A DNA stretch of 43,548 bases from Enterococcus italicus DSM 15952 (GTDB taxonomy: Bacteria; Bacillota; Bacilli; Lactobacillales; Enterococcaceae): assembly GCF_000185365.1 (NCBI RefSeq), contig NZ_GL622241.1:1744161-1787708 (forward strand). Reading direction: 5' to 3'. How positions within the stretch are numbered: position 1 is the stretch's first letter; each line of letters opens with the position of its first letter. A program made the position numbers and the translations under genes. Below, one piece after another: positions 16,935 through 25,721 of this stretch. The notes beneath the pieces were generated by a model. It made no database searches, was not told the origin of the DNA, and was given only the letters and a program-made list of their open reading frames with translations.

Positions 16935-17195
16935 TTTTTTCCTCCTTGTATACAGTGTATTATATGTCATTGCTTCAAAACGTAATTGAAGACATACCAT
17001 ATCGGTCTTTCTCGCTTTATTGTTCATGGCACAACATACTGTATAAGAATAGGGTTTTTTTGAAAAAAATACAAGCATATAATTGTAAGAATGAATGATT
17101 CAAAGAAATTCGATAGAAAATAAATAATCCGTTTTGAAAATATGTTATGATGTTCGTGATATCTATGATTGAAAGAAACAAGGAGGCTCATACTC

Positions 17196-18191
17196 ATGAC
17201 AACCTACCAAGCATTAGAAGTAACTCAGCAAGAAGCAAACGTATTCGCGACTGTCACAGATAGACAGCTGGCTGAACCCAAAGAAAATGAAGTCATCGTT
17301 AAAATCCATTATTCTTCCCTTAACTATAAAGATGCCTTGGCAACCAAACAAAACGGAGGCGTTATCCGTAACTATCCAATGGTGCCTGGCATTGATCTAG
17401 CCGGTGAAATTCTCGCGTCTCATGACCCGCAGTGGCCAATAGGAGAAAAAGTACTGGTGACTGGCTTTGGTCTAGGAGTGACACATCCTGGTGGCTATAG
17501 CCAAGCACAAGTTGTTCCTACCGACTGGCTCGTGCGACTACCTGATCGTCTTTCCTTAAAAGAAAGTATGCTCTTTGGCACCGCTGGCTTCACCGCAGCA
17601 TTGGCCGTTTTGGCTGTTATTGATGACTCTGTCAAAAAAAATGCATCTATCTTCGTGACAGGAGCAACTGGGGGGGTTGCTAGTACCGCGATTGGTTTAC
17701 TTGCATCACTAGGCTATCAATCCATTACCGCCATCACGCGCAAAAAAGAAACGGCTCAATGGCTCACTGTCTGTGGTGCAACAAGCATTTGTACCCCAGA
17801 AGAAGTCCTACCCGAAAAAAAACGCCCCCTTGCCAAGCAAACAATCGATGTGCTTATCGACACAGTCGGTGGCCCATTCGTCAGTGAGTTGCTACCGTCT
17901 CTTTCTTATGGCGGAAAAGCTGCTCTGTGTGGCAATGCTGGCGGTATTCAACTAGAAACAACTGTTTTACCATTTATCTTGCGTAGTGTTCAGCTGATTG
18001 GGATTGATTCTGTGGCAGTACCGATTGATAAAAGAGCAGCTATCTGGGACTTTTTAGCAGCACACAAAGAGCTACTCACAGCGATTCCACAGACGGAGAT
18101 TGCTTTATCGGCTATCCCAGCCCAGGCTGATCTACTCCTTGCAGGGACGCACAGCGGTAGAACATTGATTTCTATCCAGGTGAAAAAATGA
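17196..18191 (+). CDS. YhdH/YhfP family quinone oxidoreductase
   Basis: A 331-residue medium-chain dehydrogenase/reductase without zinc ligands. The GroES-like N-half carries YSSLNYKDALATKQNGG and PMVPGIDLAGE, typical of the YhdH/AcuI subgroup, and the NADPH Rossmann fold has VTGATGGVASTAIGLLASLGY. Family members reduce acrylyl-CoA or quinone-like enones with NADPH. ATG 17196 follows CAAGGAGGCTC; an upstream in-frame codon lacks a ribosome site. Its stop overlaps the coaB start (ATGA), so it is translated with the CoA genes although a functional link is not obvious. Confidence 0.9.
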   Translation: MTTYQALEVTQQEANVFATVTDRQLAEPKENEVIVKIHYSSLNYKDALATKQNGGVIRNYPMVPGIDLAGEILASHDPQWPIGEKVLVTGFGLGVTHPGGYSQAQVVPTDWLVRLPDRLSLKESMLFGTAGFTAALAVLAVIDDSVKKNASIFVTGATGGVASTAIGLLASLGYQSITAITRKKETAQWLTVCGATSICTPEEVLPEKKRPLAKQTIDVLIDTVGGPFVSELLPSLSYGGKAALCGNAGGIQLETTVLPFILRSVQLIGIDSVAVPIDKRAAIWDFLAAHKELLTAIPQTEIALSAIPAQADLLLAGTHSGRTLISIQVKK

Positions 18192-18934
18192 GAATCTTAG
18201 TCACACTGGGTGGTACAAGTGAAAAAATCGATGATGTGCGGTCGATTACCAATCATGCCACTGGTACATTAGGCACCTTGATTGCTTCTGCTTTTGAACA
18301 ATCGGGTGCAACCGTCGATGTCATCGCATCCGCATCTGCCATTAAACCCAACGAATCAAGCAAGCTACACGTGACGACCATTCACGATACGTATGAACTT
18401 AGTCAAGCCCTTGAACGATGCATGAAAGAACACGTCTATGATGCGGTCATCCATAGCATGGCCGTCAGCGACTTTACGACGGAAACAGTCTACTCAGAGG
18501 AACAATTTTTGACACAGATGAATCAGTGGCATCTTGCCCATCCCAATCAAACATTAGACAAAGAGTCGTTGGCCACCTTCTTGGCTAATAAGCCTGAAGT
18601 AAATGAAACAAAGCTCTCGTCAAATACCAATCACTTAGTCTTATTTCTACAAAAAACACCGAAAGTGATTCAGATGATTAAGTCACTTCAACCCAAAACG
18701 TGTTTGGTTGGGTTCAAATTACTTGTTGATGTCTCAAAAGATGATCTGTTCGCCGTGGCAGAGGCAAGTCGTAAAAAAAGCCAAGCTGATTTTGTATTGG
18801 CCAATGACTTGACTTCGATTGCCGGTAATGACCATATTGGCTACTTGCTAAATGAACACGGTATCGTCGCACAGGCTGAAACCAAGCCAGCCATCGCACA
18901 AATGCTAGTCGATCAACTAAAACACATCAACTAA
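18188..18934 (+). CDS. coaB: Phosphopantothenate-cysteine ligase CoaB
   Basis: A 248-residue stand-alone CoaB of the kind found in streptococci and enterococci, where CoaB and CoaC are separate proteins rather than one Dfp fusion. Seen: VTLGGTSEKIDDVRSITNHATGTLG (the T-x-G-G-T ... R-x-I-T-N-x-x-x-G nucleotide motif), VIHSMAVSDF, and the lysine-rich SQADFVLANDL near the C-terminus. It joins 4'-phosphopantothenate to cysteine using a nucleotide. Start overlaps the previous gene by 4 nt, and coaC follows 11 nt later. Confidence 0.93.
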   Translation: MRILVTLGGTSEKIDDVRSITNHATGTLGTLIASAFEQSGATVDVIASASAIKPNESSKLHVTTIHDTYELSQALERCMKEHVYDAVIHSMAVSDFTTETVYSEEQFLTQMNQWHLAHPNQTLDKESLATFLANKPEVNETKLSSNTNHLVLFLQKTPKVIQMIKSLQPKTCLVGFKLLVDVSKDDLFAVAEASRKKSQADFVLANDLTSIAGNDHIGYLLNEHGIVAQAETKPAIAQMLVDQLKHIN

Positions 18935-18945
18935 GGAGCAAAACT

Positions 18946-19497
18946 ATGAGAAAAACGCGGATTTTACTCGGTGTCAGTGGCAGTATCTCAGCTTATAAGG
19001 CTGCTGACTTAACCAATGAATTAACCAAAATAGGCTATGATGTCGATGTCTTGATGACCCAAAATAGCCAAGCATTTATTACACCGCTAACGCTACAATC
19101 GTTATCCAAACGCGCAGTTCACACTGACGTAATGAGTGAGCAAAACCCAGCATTCATCAATCACATTGAACTGGCAAAGCAAGCAGATCTATTTGTCATT
19201 GCACCAGCGACAGCCAATATCATCGCCAAATTGGCAAATGGTATAGCCGATGACCTATTAACGACCATTGCCTTAGCATTAGAGCCATCGACCCCAAAAC
19301 TAATCGCACCGGCGATGAATACGAAAATGTATCTCCACCCGTTGACGCAAAAAAATCTGCAACAACTTAAAGATATTGGCTACCAAGAAATTGAACCTCG
19401 CCAAGCATTATTGGCTTGTGGCGATTTTGGTCCAGGTGCTCTAGCAACTGTCGACACGATTATAAAAGAGATTGAAGCGGTCGTATCGACCCAATAA
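18946..19497 (+). CDS. coaC: Phosphopantothenoylcysteine decarboxylase CoaC
   Basis: A 183-residue flavoprotein of the HFCD fold: ILLGVSGSISAYKAADL binds FMN, His in NHIELAKQADLFVIAPATANIIAKLANG is the catalytic histidine region, APAMNTKMY is the substrate-recognition clamp (P-A-M-N) and ACGDFGPGALA contains the active-site cysteine. It decarboxylates phosphopantothenoylcysteine to 4'-phosphopantetheine in coenzyme A synthesis. AAGGAG precedes its ATG. It lies between coaB and an ECF S-component gene. Confidence 0.95.
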   Translation: MRKTRILLGVSGSISAYKAADLTNELTKIGYDVDVLMTQNSQAFITPLTLQSLSKRAVHTDVMSEQNPAFINHIELAKQADLFVIAPATANIIAKLANGIADDLLTTIALALEPSTPKLIAPAMNTKMYLHPLTQKNLQQLKDIGYQEIEPRQALLACGDFGPGALATVDTIIKEIEAVVSTQ

Positions 19498-19515
19498 AAA
19501 AAGGAGGTGCCTTTC

Positions 19516-20154
19516 ATGAAAAACAATACTCGTGTTTTTCGCTTAGTACTCACGGCATTTTTCTTGGCAATTTTGCTGTTGTTCTCATTTGTGCCGTTTT
19601 TAGGGTTTATTCCCTTAGGACCTATTAATGCAACGACCATGCACATTCCCGTCATTATCGCTTCCATCATCCTTGGCCCAAAGATTGGCGGGTTTTTAGG
19701 CGGATGTTTTGGTCTCATTAGTATGATTCGCTCCACCATTATTGTCACGCCAATGTCTTTTGTGTTTTCACCCTTTATCGCACCAATCGGAGCAGAACAC
19801 GGCAGCCCACTTGCATTGCTAGTAGCATTTGTCCCTCGGATCTTGATCGGGATTGTTCCTTACTTTGTATTCCGTGGCTTGTCTCGCTTCTTAAAAGAAA
19901 AGTACCAGCCTGTCACCTTGTTTCTCGCAGGATTAATTGGTGGCCTGACCAATACCATCTTAGTCATGAATGCCATTTACTTTTTCTTCCAAAAAGAATA
20001 TGCCTCAATAATCGGCAAAGCTGGTAATGCGGTCTATCTTGCCATTAATACGATTATTCTAACTCAAGGAATTCCTGAAGCCATCGTAGCAGGTATTGCC
20101 ACTGCTACTGTCGCCTCAGTCTTATTAAAATTTACCAAACGAACTGGACTATAG
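19516..20154 (+). CDS. ECF transporter S component, probably for pantothenate
   Basis: A 212-residue membrane protein with six TM segments in the ECF S-component pattern: ALTAFFLA-like first helix (LTAFFLAILLLF), GPINATTMHIPVIIASIILGPKIGGFLGG, and a C-terminal helix with ILTQGIPEAIVAG. It should bind a vitamin and use a shared EcfAAT module encoded elsewhere. Being 18 nt after coaC in the coaB-coaC operon makes pantothenate the likely ligand (PanT-like), an inference from context. ATG 19516 was chosen because AAGGAGG lies 9 nt upstream; the track's earlier GTG lies inside that ribosome site. A bidirectional terminator follows. Confidence 0.85.
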   Translation: MKNNTRVFRLVLTAFFLAILLLFSFVPFLGFIPLGPINATTMHIPVIIASIILGPKIGGFLGGCFGLISMIRSTIIVTPMSFVFSPFIAPIGAEHGSPLALLVAFVPRILIGIVPYFVFRGLSRFLKEKYQPVTLFLAGLIGGLTNTILVMNAIYFFFQKEYASIIGKAGNAVYLAINTIILTQGIPEAIVAGIATATVASVLLKFTKRTGL

Positions 20155-20160
20155 TAAAAA

Positions 20161-20210
20161 AATCCATCAAAGAATTGGCAACTTCGCCTAGTTCTTTGAT
20201 GGATTTCTTT
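20161..20210. terminator. Bidirectional terminator between the ECF gene and murB
   Basis: AATCCATCAAAGAA (20161-20174) pairs with TTCTTTGATGGATT (20192-20205), with an extra GGC/GCC pair inside, flanked by T runs on both strands. It serves two convergent genes. Confidence 0.9.
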
Positions 20211-21115
20211 TATTTTTTTTCTACGCCAATGATTCGGACTTCTGTTTCTAGCTGCACACCGTACTTCTCGTCAATGACTTGCTGAATATGTGCAATCAAT
20301 TCAATGTAATCCGTCGCAGTCGCATGGTTAACGTTCACGATAAACCCAGCATGTTTCTCAGAGATTTGGGCACCACCCCAGATGAGACCTTGTAGACCAG
20401 CATCTTGAATCAATTTACCAGTAAAATAACCTTCTGGACGCTTAAAGACACTCCCACATGATGGGTATTCTAAAGGCTGCTTTGCTTCTCTTAGCTCAGT
20501 TAATTCTGCCATTTTCGCCTTCATTACGTCTTGATCACCAGGCTGTAATTGGAAGGTCGCTGATAGGACGATTCCTTTTCGTTCTTGCACAGCGCTATGG
20601 CGATAGGCAAAGGCCATCGCTTCATTCGTAAGCGTGACTACGGTTCCATCTGCTTGCAAAAATTCACATGAATAAAAGCAATCTTTGATCTCGCCCCCAT
20701 AAGCACCCGCGTTCATATAGACTGCTCCACCGATGCTACCGGGAATACCACACGCAAATTCCAATCCCGATAGAGAGGCCGCCAATGCTTGACGACTCGT
20801 GTCGATTAATTTTGTGCCCGCTTCGACAGTTAAAAACTGTCCCTCAATCTGACAAGCCGTCAGATCTGTCAACATAATGACCACGCCACGGATACCACCA
20901 TCTCTGACGATAAGGTTGCTCGCATTCCCCAATACCATCCAGTCAAGATGATGTTCCTTGCAATAACGAACAATATCTTGGACCTCTTTTGACGAAGATG
21001 GAAAGGCAAGCACATCGGCTGGTCCGCCAGTTTTTGTGTACGTATAATTCATTAATGGTTCATCTAGTAATAAGTTCATAGTCGGAAATTCATTTTTTAT
21101 TTCAGTATTTAACAT
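20210..21115 (-). CDS. murB: UDP-N-acetylenolpyruvoylglucosamine reductase MurB
   Basis: A 301-residue FAD enzyme that makes UDP-MurNAc for peptidoglycan. The FAD domain has NYTYTKTGGPADVLAFP and VLGNASNLIVRDGG; the second domain has GSIGGAVYMNAGAYGGEI, the catalytic serine in YPSCGSVFKRPEG (type IIb-like, lacking the extra YxxxF loop) and Glu in LETEVRIIG. The ATG at 21115 has AAAGGAGAC upstream; the open frame extends 15 codons further without a ribosome site. It stands alone between convergent terminators on its left and a divergent xth on its right. Confidence 0.95.
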   Translation of the reverse strand: MLNTEIKNEFPTMNLLLDEPLMNYTYTKTGGPADVLAFPSSSKEVQDIVRYCKEHHLDWMVLGNASNLIVRDGGIRGVVIMLTDLTACQIEGQFLTVEAGTKLIDTSRQALAASLSGLEFACGIPGSIGGAVYMNAGAYGGEIKDCFYSCEFLQADGTVVTLTNEAMAFAYRHSAVQERKGIVLSATFQLQPGDQDVMKAKMAELTELREAKQPLEYPSCGSVFKRPEGYFTGKLIQDAGLQGLIWGGAQISEKHAGFIVNVNHATATDYIELIAHIQQVIDEKYGVQLETEVRIIGVEKK

Positions 21116-21271
21116 GCTTGGATGTCTCCTTTGGTTTTTCAATCTCATATATTTTAGCATGATTCATACCTACTGACCACTATCGAAAAGTATTTCCTAA
21201 GAATGAGGACTTTCCTTTGATTTTTTTCGAGCATTCAGTAGAATAAAAAGTGTAAATAAGGAGGCGTTACT

Positions 21272-22030
21272 TTGAAACTTATATCTTGGAATGTCAACGG
21301 CTTACGTGCTGTTATGAAAAAAAACTTTATGGATGTCTTCACGCAATTGGATGCAGATTTCTTTTGCTTACAAGAAACAAAACTACAAGCAGGTCAAATT
21401 GAAATGGATTTACCTGGCTATACTCAATATTGGAACTACGCAGTCAAAAAAGGCTACTCTGGTACAGCCATCTTTGCCAAAGAACCTGCTGATAACGTCT
21501 TTTATGGCATCGGTAAGGAAGAACATGACCAAGAAGGGCGCGTCATTACACTTGAATATCCGCAGTTTTATTTAGTCACCTGCTATACACCAAATTCACA
21601 AAACGAATTGAAACGCTTAGACTATCGAATGGAATGGGAGGATGATTTTGTCGCTTATCTCGATGAATTAAAAAAAGACCGCCCAGTGATTGTCTGCGGT
21701 GATTTAAATGTTGCCCATCAAGAAATTGACTTAAAAAATTGGAAAACCAATCAAAAGAATGCCGGCTTCACAAATGAAGAGCGCGCAAAATTCACAGCCT
21801 TACTCGACCATGGCTATACAGATACTTTCCGCCATTTTTACCCTGAGTTGACCGGTGCTTATTCTTGGTGGAGCTATCGCTTTAATGCACGTAAAAATAA
21901 TGCTGGTTGGCGCATTGACTATTTTATCGTCTCTAATGACCTCACCTCTCACCTAACTTCTGCTTCGATACATGCGGATATTTTAGGCAGCGATCATTGT
22001 CCAGTAGAGTTACAAGTCACATTAGGGTGA
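21272..22030 (+). CDS. xth: Exodeoxyribonuclease III (AP endonuclease)
   Basis: A 252-residue EEP-fold nuclease of the ExoA/Xth family. Seen: KLISWNVNGLRAV (Asn), FFCLQETKLQ (metal-binding Glu), GDLNVAHQEIDLKN (Asp/Asn), YSWWSYRFNARKNNAGWRIDY (Asp) and GSDHCPVEL (catalytic His). It cuts at abasic sites in base-excision repair. The start is TTG with AAGGAGG 8 nt upstream. A DEDDh exonuclease gene follows only 4 nt later, and ung, the glycosylase that makes abasic sites, is 2.4 kb away on the other strand. Confidence 0.94.
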   Translation: MKLISWNVNGLRAVMKKNFMDVFTQLDADFFCLQETKLQAGQIEMDLPGYTQYWNYAVKKGYSGTAIFAKEPADNVFYGIGKEEHDQEGRVITLEYPQFYLVTCYTPNSQNELKRLDYRMEWEDDFVAYLDELKKDRPVIVCGDLNVAHQEIDLKNWKTNQKNAGFTNEERAKFTALLDHGYTDTFRHFYPELTGAYSWWSYRFNARKNNAGWRIDYFIVSNDLTSHLTSASIHADILGSDHCPVELQVTLG

Positions 22031-22034
22031 GCAC

Positions 22035-22568
22035 ATGAATTTTATTGCAATGGACTTTGAGACTGCCAACCACCAACGCCATAGTGCTTGTTCTTTGGCA
22101 CTCGTCATGGTACGTGATAGTAAAATAGTCGGCGAATATTATTCGTTAATTCAGCCGGAAACGTCTTTCTTTTGGCGTAACATCCAAATTCATGGAATTA
22201 AGCCACAAGATGTCAAAACGGCCCCTAAATTTCCAGAAGTCTGGGAGAGCATCGCTCAGTACTTTAATCCATACAGCTTGATTATTGCCCACAATGCTCC
22301 GTTTGATAATGGTGTATTGGCTGGCTGTTTGGACTACTACAATCTTGAACAACCCCATTACTTAACGCTAGACACGGTGCGAACAAGTCGCAAATTTTAT
22401 CAAAACTTGCCGAATCATCGTCTAAATACCGTTTGCGGGTATTTAGATATCCCACTACTAAATCACCACGATGCATTAGAAGATAGTCGCGCCTGTGCGG
22501 AAATTTTACTCGCTCAAGAAAAAGAATTTGGGCGCACGCCACTAAAAAAATTCGTTCGAAGTATTTAA
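22035..22568 (+). CDS. DEDDh 3'-5' exonuclease (DNA polymerase III epsilon-like)
   Basis: A 177-residue single-domain exonuclease. The three DEDDh motifs are MDFETAN near the N-terminus (ExoI), IIAHNAPFDNGVL (ExoII) and HHDALEDSRACAEIL (ExoIIIe with the catalytic His and Asp). It lacks polymerase or BRCT domains, so it is a free exonuclease rather than the proofreading domain of PolC. It follows xth by 4 nt and is likely co-transcribed with it, fitting a DNA-repair role. A bidirectional terminator ends the pair. Confidence 0.88.
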   Translation: MNFIAMDFETANHQRHSACSLALVMVRDSKIVGEYYSLIQPETSFFWRNIQIHGIKPQDVKTAPKFPEVWESIAQYFNPYSLIIAHNAPFDNGVLAGCLDYYNLEQPHYLTLDTVRTSRKFYQNLPNHRLNTVCGYLDIPLLNHHDALEDSRACAEILLAQEKEFGRTPLKKFVRSI

Positions 22569-22612
22569 AAAAGATGAAGTCCATTTGCGCTAAGCTGGAC
22601 TTCATCTTTTTT
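22568..22612. terminator. Bidirectional terminator between the exonuclease gene and tsaE
   Basis: AAAAAGATGAAGTCCA (22568-22583) pairs perfectly with TGGACTTCATCTTTTT (22596-22611). T runs flank it on both strands, serving the convergent genes. Confidence 0.92.
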
Positions 22613-23078
22613 AGTTTTCTGACCAAGCTTTCATAAGCTTGACTGATAATGCAGAGCCTTTTTCTCCGTGAGGTGCCAGTGCAATGATTCGTTTCGCTAC
22701 ATCATTAGGATCTTTTTTGATAATAACTTCTAGATAGTCCTCGGGTAGCCATTTGCCTAGCTGATTTCCCCATTCGACAACAGTCAAGCCATCTCCTTCA
22801 AAATAATCATCCAAGCCCAGGTCATCATAGCCTGTCGTTATCCGATAGACATCCATATGATAAAAAGGAAGCCGACCTTGCGTATACTCGCGAATAATCG
22901 TATACGTCGGACTTTTAATCATTTGCGTAATGCCTAAGCCCTCCGCTATCCCTTTGCTAAACGTCGTCTTGCCTGCACCCAAATCACCTGTTAGCACAAC
23001 CACATCACCTGCTTTGGCAGCTTGTCCTAATAAGAAAGCAAATTGCTTCGTAGCTTCTTCATCTTTTGCTTCGTACAT
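22611..23078 (-). CDS. tsaE: tRNA N6-threonylcarbamoyladenosine (t6A) synthesis ATPase TsaE
   Basis: A 155-residue P-loop ATPase with Walker A GDLGAGKTTFSKG and the family motifs SPTYTIIREY, YHMDVYRI and VVEWGNQL. It works with TsaB, TsaC and TsaD to form t6A37 in tRNAs reading ANN codons. GGAGG lies 6 nt before the ATG at 23078 but only 3 nt before an adjacent upstream ATG at 23081, so the second was preferred; the products differ by one Met. The frame extends further upstream without a ribosome site. It is downstream of pta, separated by a repeat hairpin. Confidence 0.93.
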   Translation of the reverse strand: MYEAKDEEATKQFAFLLGQAAKAGDVVVLTGDLGAGKTTFSKGIAEGLGITQMIKSPTYTIIREYTQGRLPFYHMDVYRITTGYDDLGLDDYFEGDGLTVVEWGNQLGKWLPEDYLEVIIKKDPNDVAKRIIALAPHGEKGSALSVKLMKAWSEN

Positions 23079-23180
23079 CATGTTCCTCCATTTTGATTCT
23101 CTTTTAGCAGTATACCTTGTTTTTTGAAGAAATTCAAAATACGACTGTTGTAGCCTGACATAGAATTTGTTACTACGACA

Positions 23181-23270
23181 AAAAGCCAGAAAGTCCAAGA
23201 GTTGAAAAACAACTTTTGGATTTTCTGGGCTTTTGCTTATAACTCTACTGTTCTATCTCAGCTTAGTCAA
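23181..23270. repeat. Dispersed hairpin-plus-tail repeat, copy A
   Basis: GCCAGAAAGTCCAAGAGTTG (23185-23204) pairs with 23210-23230 (CAACTTTTGGA ... TTTCTGGGC), with T runs on both sides. A conserved tail follows (GCTTATA ... TCTATCTCAGC). Similar elements are at 26970, 34810 and 43520. Here it ends just after the pta stop codon and probably terminates pta. Confidence 0.75.
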
Positions 23271-23276
23271 TCTTGC

Positions 23277-24260
23277 TTATTCGTTTGATAAAGATTGAGC
23301 TGCAGTAATAATTGTTAATTTGTAAACATCTTCTTCGTTACAGCCACGAGACAAATCAGAAATTGGTTTGTTTAGGCCTTGTAAGATTGGTCCGATTGCT
23401 TCAAAGTTACCGAAACGTTGCGCAATTTTGTAACCAATGTTTCCAGATTGTAAGTCAGGGAAAACAAAAACATTCGCTTTACCAGCAACTTTAGAGTCTG
23501 GTGCTTTTAATTGGGCAACTGATTGGATATATGCCGCATCAAATTGCAATTCGCCATCGATATCAAGCTCAGGAGCTAATTCTTGAGCTAATCTCGTTGC
23601 TTCAACTGTCGCATCAACTTGAGGTGCTTTAGCAGAACCTTTTGAAGAGAAGCTTAACATTGCGACTTTTGGATCAATATCAAACATTTTTGCAGTATGT
23701 GCAGAAGCAACAGCGATTTCAGCTAATTCTTGTGGTGTTGGTGCAACATTGATTGCACAGTCAGAGAATAAATATTTTTCTTGTTCATTCCCGCGAATCA
23801 TTAAGAATGCACCACTTGTACGGCTAATACCTGGTTTAGTTTTGATGATTTGTAGAGCTGGTCTTACTGTGTCACCTGTTGAGTGAATGGCACCTGACAC
23901 TAATCCATCAGTAATCCCCATGTAAGTCAGCATCGTACCAAAATAGTTTTCGTCTTTTAATAATTTTTCAGCTTGTTCTTTGGTTGTTTTGCCGTTACGT
24001 CGTTCAACAAACGCTTCAACAATTTCATCCCAACGTGCGCAGTCATCTGGATCATACACTGTCAAGTTTTCGATTGAAATCCCACGCGTTTTCGCAGCTT
24101 TTTCAATTTCGCCACGATTACCGATTAGTACTGGTTCAACTAATTCTTCCCCTTTTAATCGTGCAACCGCACTCAAAATTCTTGTATCTGTAGCTTCAGG
24201 GAACGCGATTTTAATACCACGACGCACAATCTTAAATTTTAAACTATCAAACAATTCCAT
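23277..24260 (-). CDS. pta: Phosphate acetyltransferase
   Basis: A 327-residue enzyme of the PTA_PTB family that interconverts acetyl-CoA and acetyl-phosphate, feeding acetate kinase for ATP. Seen: IAFPEATDTRIL, PVLIGNRGEI, GMTDGLVSGAIHSTGDTVRPALQ (here with GITDG), RTSGAFLMI, FSDCAINVAPTP, MLSFSSKGSAK and the C-terminal VFVFPDLQSGNIGYKI. Length is that of the short single-domain type found in cocci. The ATG at 24260 has TGGAGGG 8 nt upstream; the frame runs 14 codons further without a ribosome site. The neighbours ung and tsaE are on the same strand, but a terminator separates ung. Confidence 0.95.
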   Translation of the reverse strand: MELFDSLKFKIVRRGIKIAFPEATDTRILSAVARLKGEELVEPVLIGNRGEIEKAAKTRGISIENLTVYDPDDCARWDEIVEAFVERRNGKTTKEQAEKLLKDENYFGTMLTYMGITDGLVSGAIHSTGDTVRPALQIIKTKPGISRTSGAFLMIRGNEQEKYLFSDCAINVAPTPQELAEIAVASAHTAKMFDIDPKVAMLSFSSKGSAKAPQVDATVEATRLAQELAPELDIDGELQFDAAYIQSVAQLKAPDSKVAGKANVFVFPDLQSGNIGYKIAQRFGNFEAIGPILQGLNKPISDLSRGCNEEDVYKLTIITAAQSLSNE

Positions 24261-24317
24261 TACAGAACCCTCCAATTTTATCAATTCATACATCTTCATC
24301 ATACACTATCAATTCTA

Positions 24318-24360
24318 AAAAAAACAGTTTTTTTACACTGTATTATAAAAAAACTGTTTT
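24318..24360 (-). terminator. ung terminator
   Basis: AAAACAGTTTTTTTA (24321-24335) pairs perfectly with TAAAAAAACTGTTTT (24346-24360), followed by eight T residues on the minus strand. It is 60 nt after the ung stop and 60 nt before the pta start. Confidence 0.85.
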
Positions 24361-24420
24361 CCTGTTCGGAAAATCACAAAAATCTCCTATTTTCTATTCT
24401 ACACACCTTAAAATTGTGTA

Positions 24421-25095
24421 TTACTCATGCACTGACCAGTCAATTGGCTGTTTCCCTAGAGCAAGTAACGCATCATTCGCTTTGGAAAATGGACGGGAGC
24501 CAAAGAAGCCACGATAGGCCGATAATGGACTCGGATGAACGGATTCAATAACTATGTGTTTTGAACAATCGATTTGCTGCTTCTTCTTTTGCGCTTGACT
24601 CCCCCACAAAATAAAAATTACCGGCTCTTCTCGCTGATTTAATTTTTGAATGATGGCATTTGTTAATTGCTCCCAACCCTTGCCTTTGTGCGAGTTGGCT
24701 TGACCTGCTCGCACAGTTAATACTGTATTTAAAAGCAATACGCCTTGGTCAGCCCATTCGGATAAATCTCCACTCGTTGGGATTGGACAACCAATATCAT
24801 CGTGCAATTCTTTATAAATATTTTTAAGTGATGGTGGGATGGTCACCCCTTTTTGTACTGAAAAGGATAACCCGTGTGCTTGGTTTATCCCGTGATATGG
24901 ATCTTGACCTAAAATTACCACTTTAACAGTTTCATACGGAGTGCGTTGCAACGCCTCATAGATGTGATACATTGACGGATAGATTGTTTGTTCTTGGTAT
25001 TCTTTTTTTAGAAATTCATGGAGCTGAAGATAATACGGTTTTTGAAACTCTTCAGCGAGTAGTTTTTGCCAACTATTGTGTATAAATTCAGTCAT
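24421..25095 (-). CDS. ung: Uracil-DNA glycosylase
   Basis: A 224-residue family-1 UDG. Motif A is [17 protein letters not shown] with the catalytic Asp, the second part reads [34 protein letters not shown] is the uracil-binding segment and [19 protein letters not shown] contains the catalytic His and DNA-minor-groove loop. It removes uracil from DNA in base-excision repair. The ATG at 25095 follows AGAGGAGAA; sixteen open codons lie upstream without a ribosome site. Confidence 0.96.
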   Translation of the reverse strand: MTEFIHNSWQKLLAEEFQKPYYLQLHEFLKKEYQEQTIYPSMYHIYEALQRTPYETVKVVILGQDPYHGINQAHGLSFSVQKGVTIPPSLKNIYKELHDDIGCPIPTSGDLSEWADQGVLLLNTVLTVRAGQANSHKGKGWEQLTNAIIQKLNQREEPVIFILWGSQAQKKKQQIDCSKHIVIESVHPSPLSAYRGFFGSRPFSKANDALLALGKQPIDWSVHE

Positions 25096-25204
25096 AATTC
25101 TCCTCTTTTCTTCATTCGATTTTCTTCTTGGCGACTGAATCAAGCTAGTTTTTGTGGTAAACTATGACTAGAAATGATCACTACGCTAGAAGGAAGTGCG
25201 TCAC

Positions 25205-25720
25205 ATGCCAGAGTATTTTATTCAAGAGCGACAACTTAGTTCGGTTACCCGTACGCTCGTAAAAGATGAACAAGGCATTTCCCTTTTTTTACTTGTCGGT
25301 AAATGGGGCGGCAAAGGTGATGTGCTTGCTCTATACAAAATGAATGGCGATTTAGTCGCTCGCATCAAGCAATCCAGTGTCATCTTTGGCCACAAATTTG
25401 ATCTGTATAACGGCTTTAAAAAAGTCGGTTCATTAAAAAAAATTTTCAATTGGCCCGGCGACTTTTACTATATCCAACAACTACGCTGGATGGTTTTTGG
25501 TGATATATACAATCATCGTTATGCCATCCATCATTTTAATAAAGTTGTCATGGAGATGGACAAGGCAACGCTAGTGACTGGTGATTATTACGTATTATCT
25601 ATCCCCGAAGCTGCCGATGCACCTATTTGTATTTGTATTGCGGCGATTATGGATTATTGGCTATACAATCGAAAGAAGCAGACCGACATTGATTTAGATG
25701 CGACGCCTGATTTTTCGTAA
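25205..25720 (+). CDS. Tubby C-terminal/LURP-one-like protein
   Basis: A 171-residue protein without signal peptide: FLLVGKWGGKGDVLALYKM, DLVARIKQSSVIFGHKFDLY and WPGDFYYIQQLRWMVFGD look like repeated beta-strand units with an alternating pattern, ending in a short hydrophobic stretch (APICICIAAIMDYWLY). The pattern resembles the YxjI/LURP-one (DUF567, tubby-like) family, but I rely on general resemblance, not on a signature. ATG 25205 has AGAAGGAAG upstream; an in-frame GTG three codons earlier overlaps that site. Function unknown. It stands alone between divergent ung and a convergent acetyltransferase gene. Confidence 0.6.
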   Translation: MPEYFIQERQLSSVTRTLVKDEQGISLFLLVGKWGGKGDVLALYKMNGDLVARIKQSSVIFGHKFDLYNGFKKVGSLKKIFNWPGDFYYIQQLRWMVFGDIYNHRYAIHHFNKVVMEMDKATLVTGDYYVLSIPEAADAPICICIAAIMDYWLYNRKKQTDIDLDATPDFS

Positions 25721-25721
25721 G

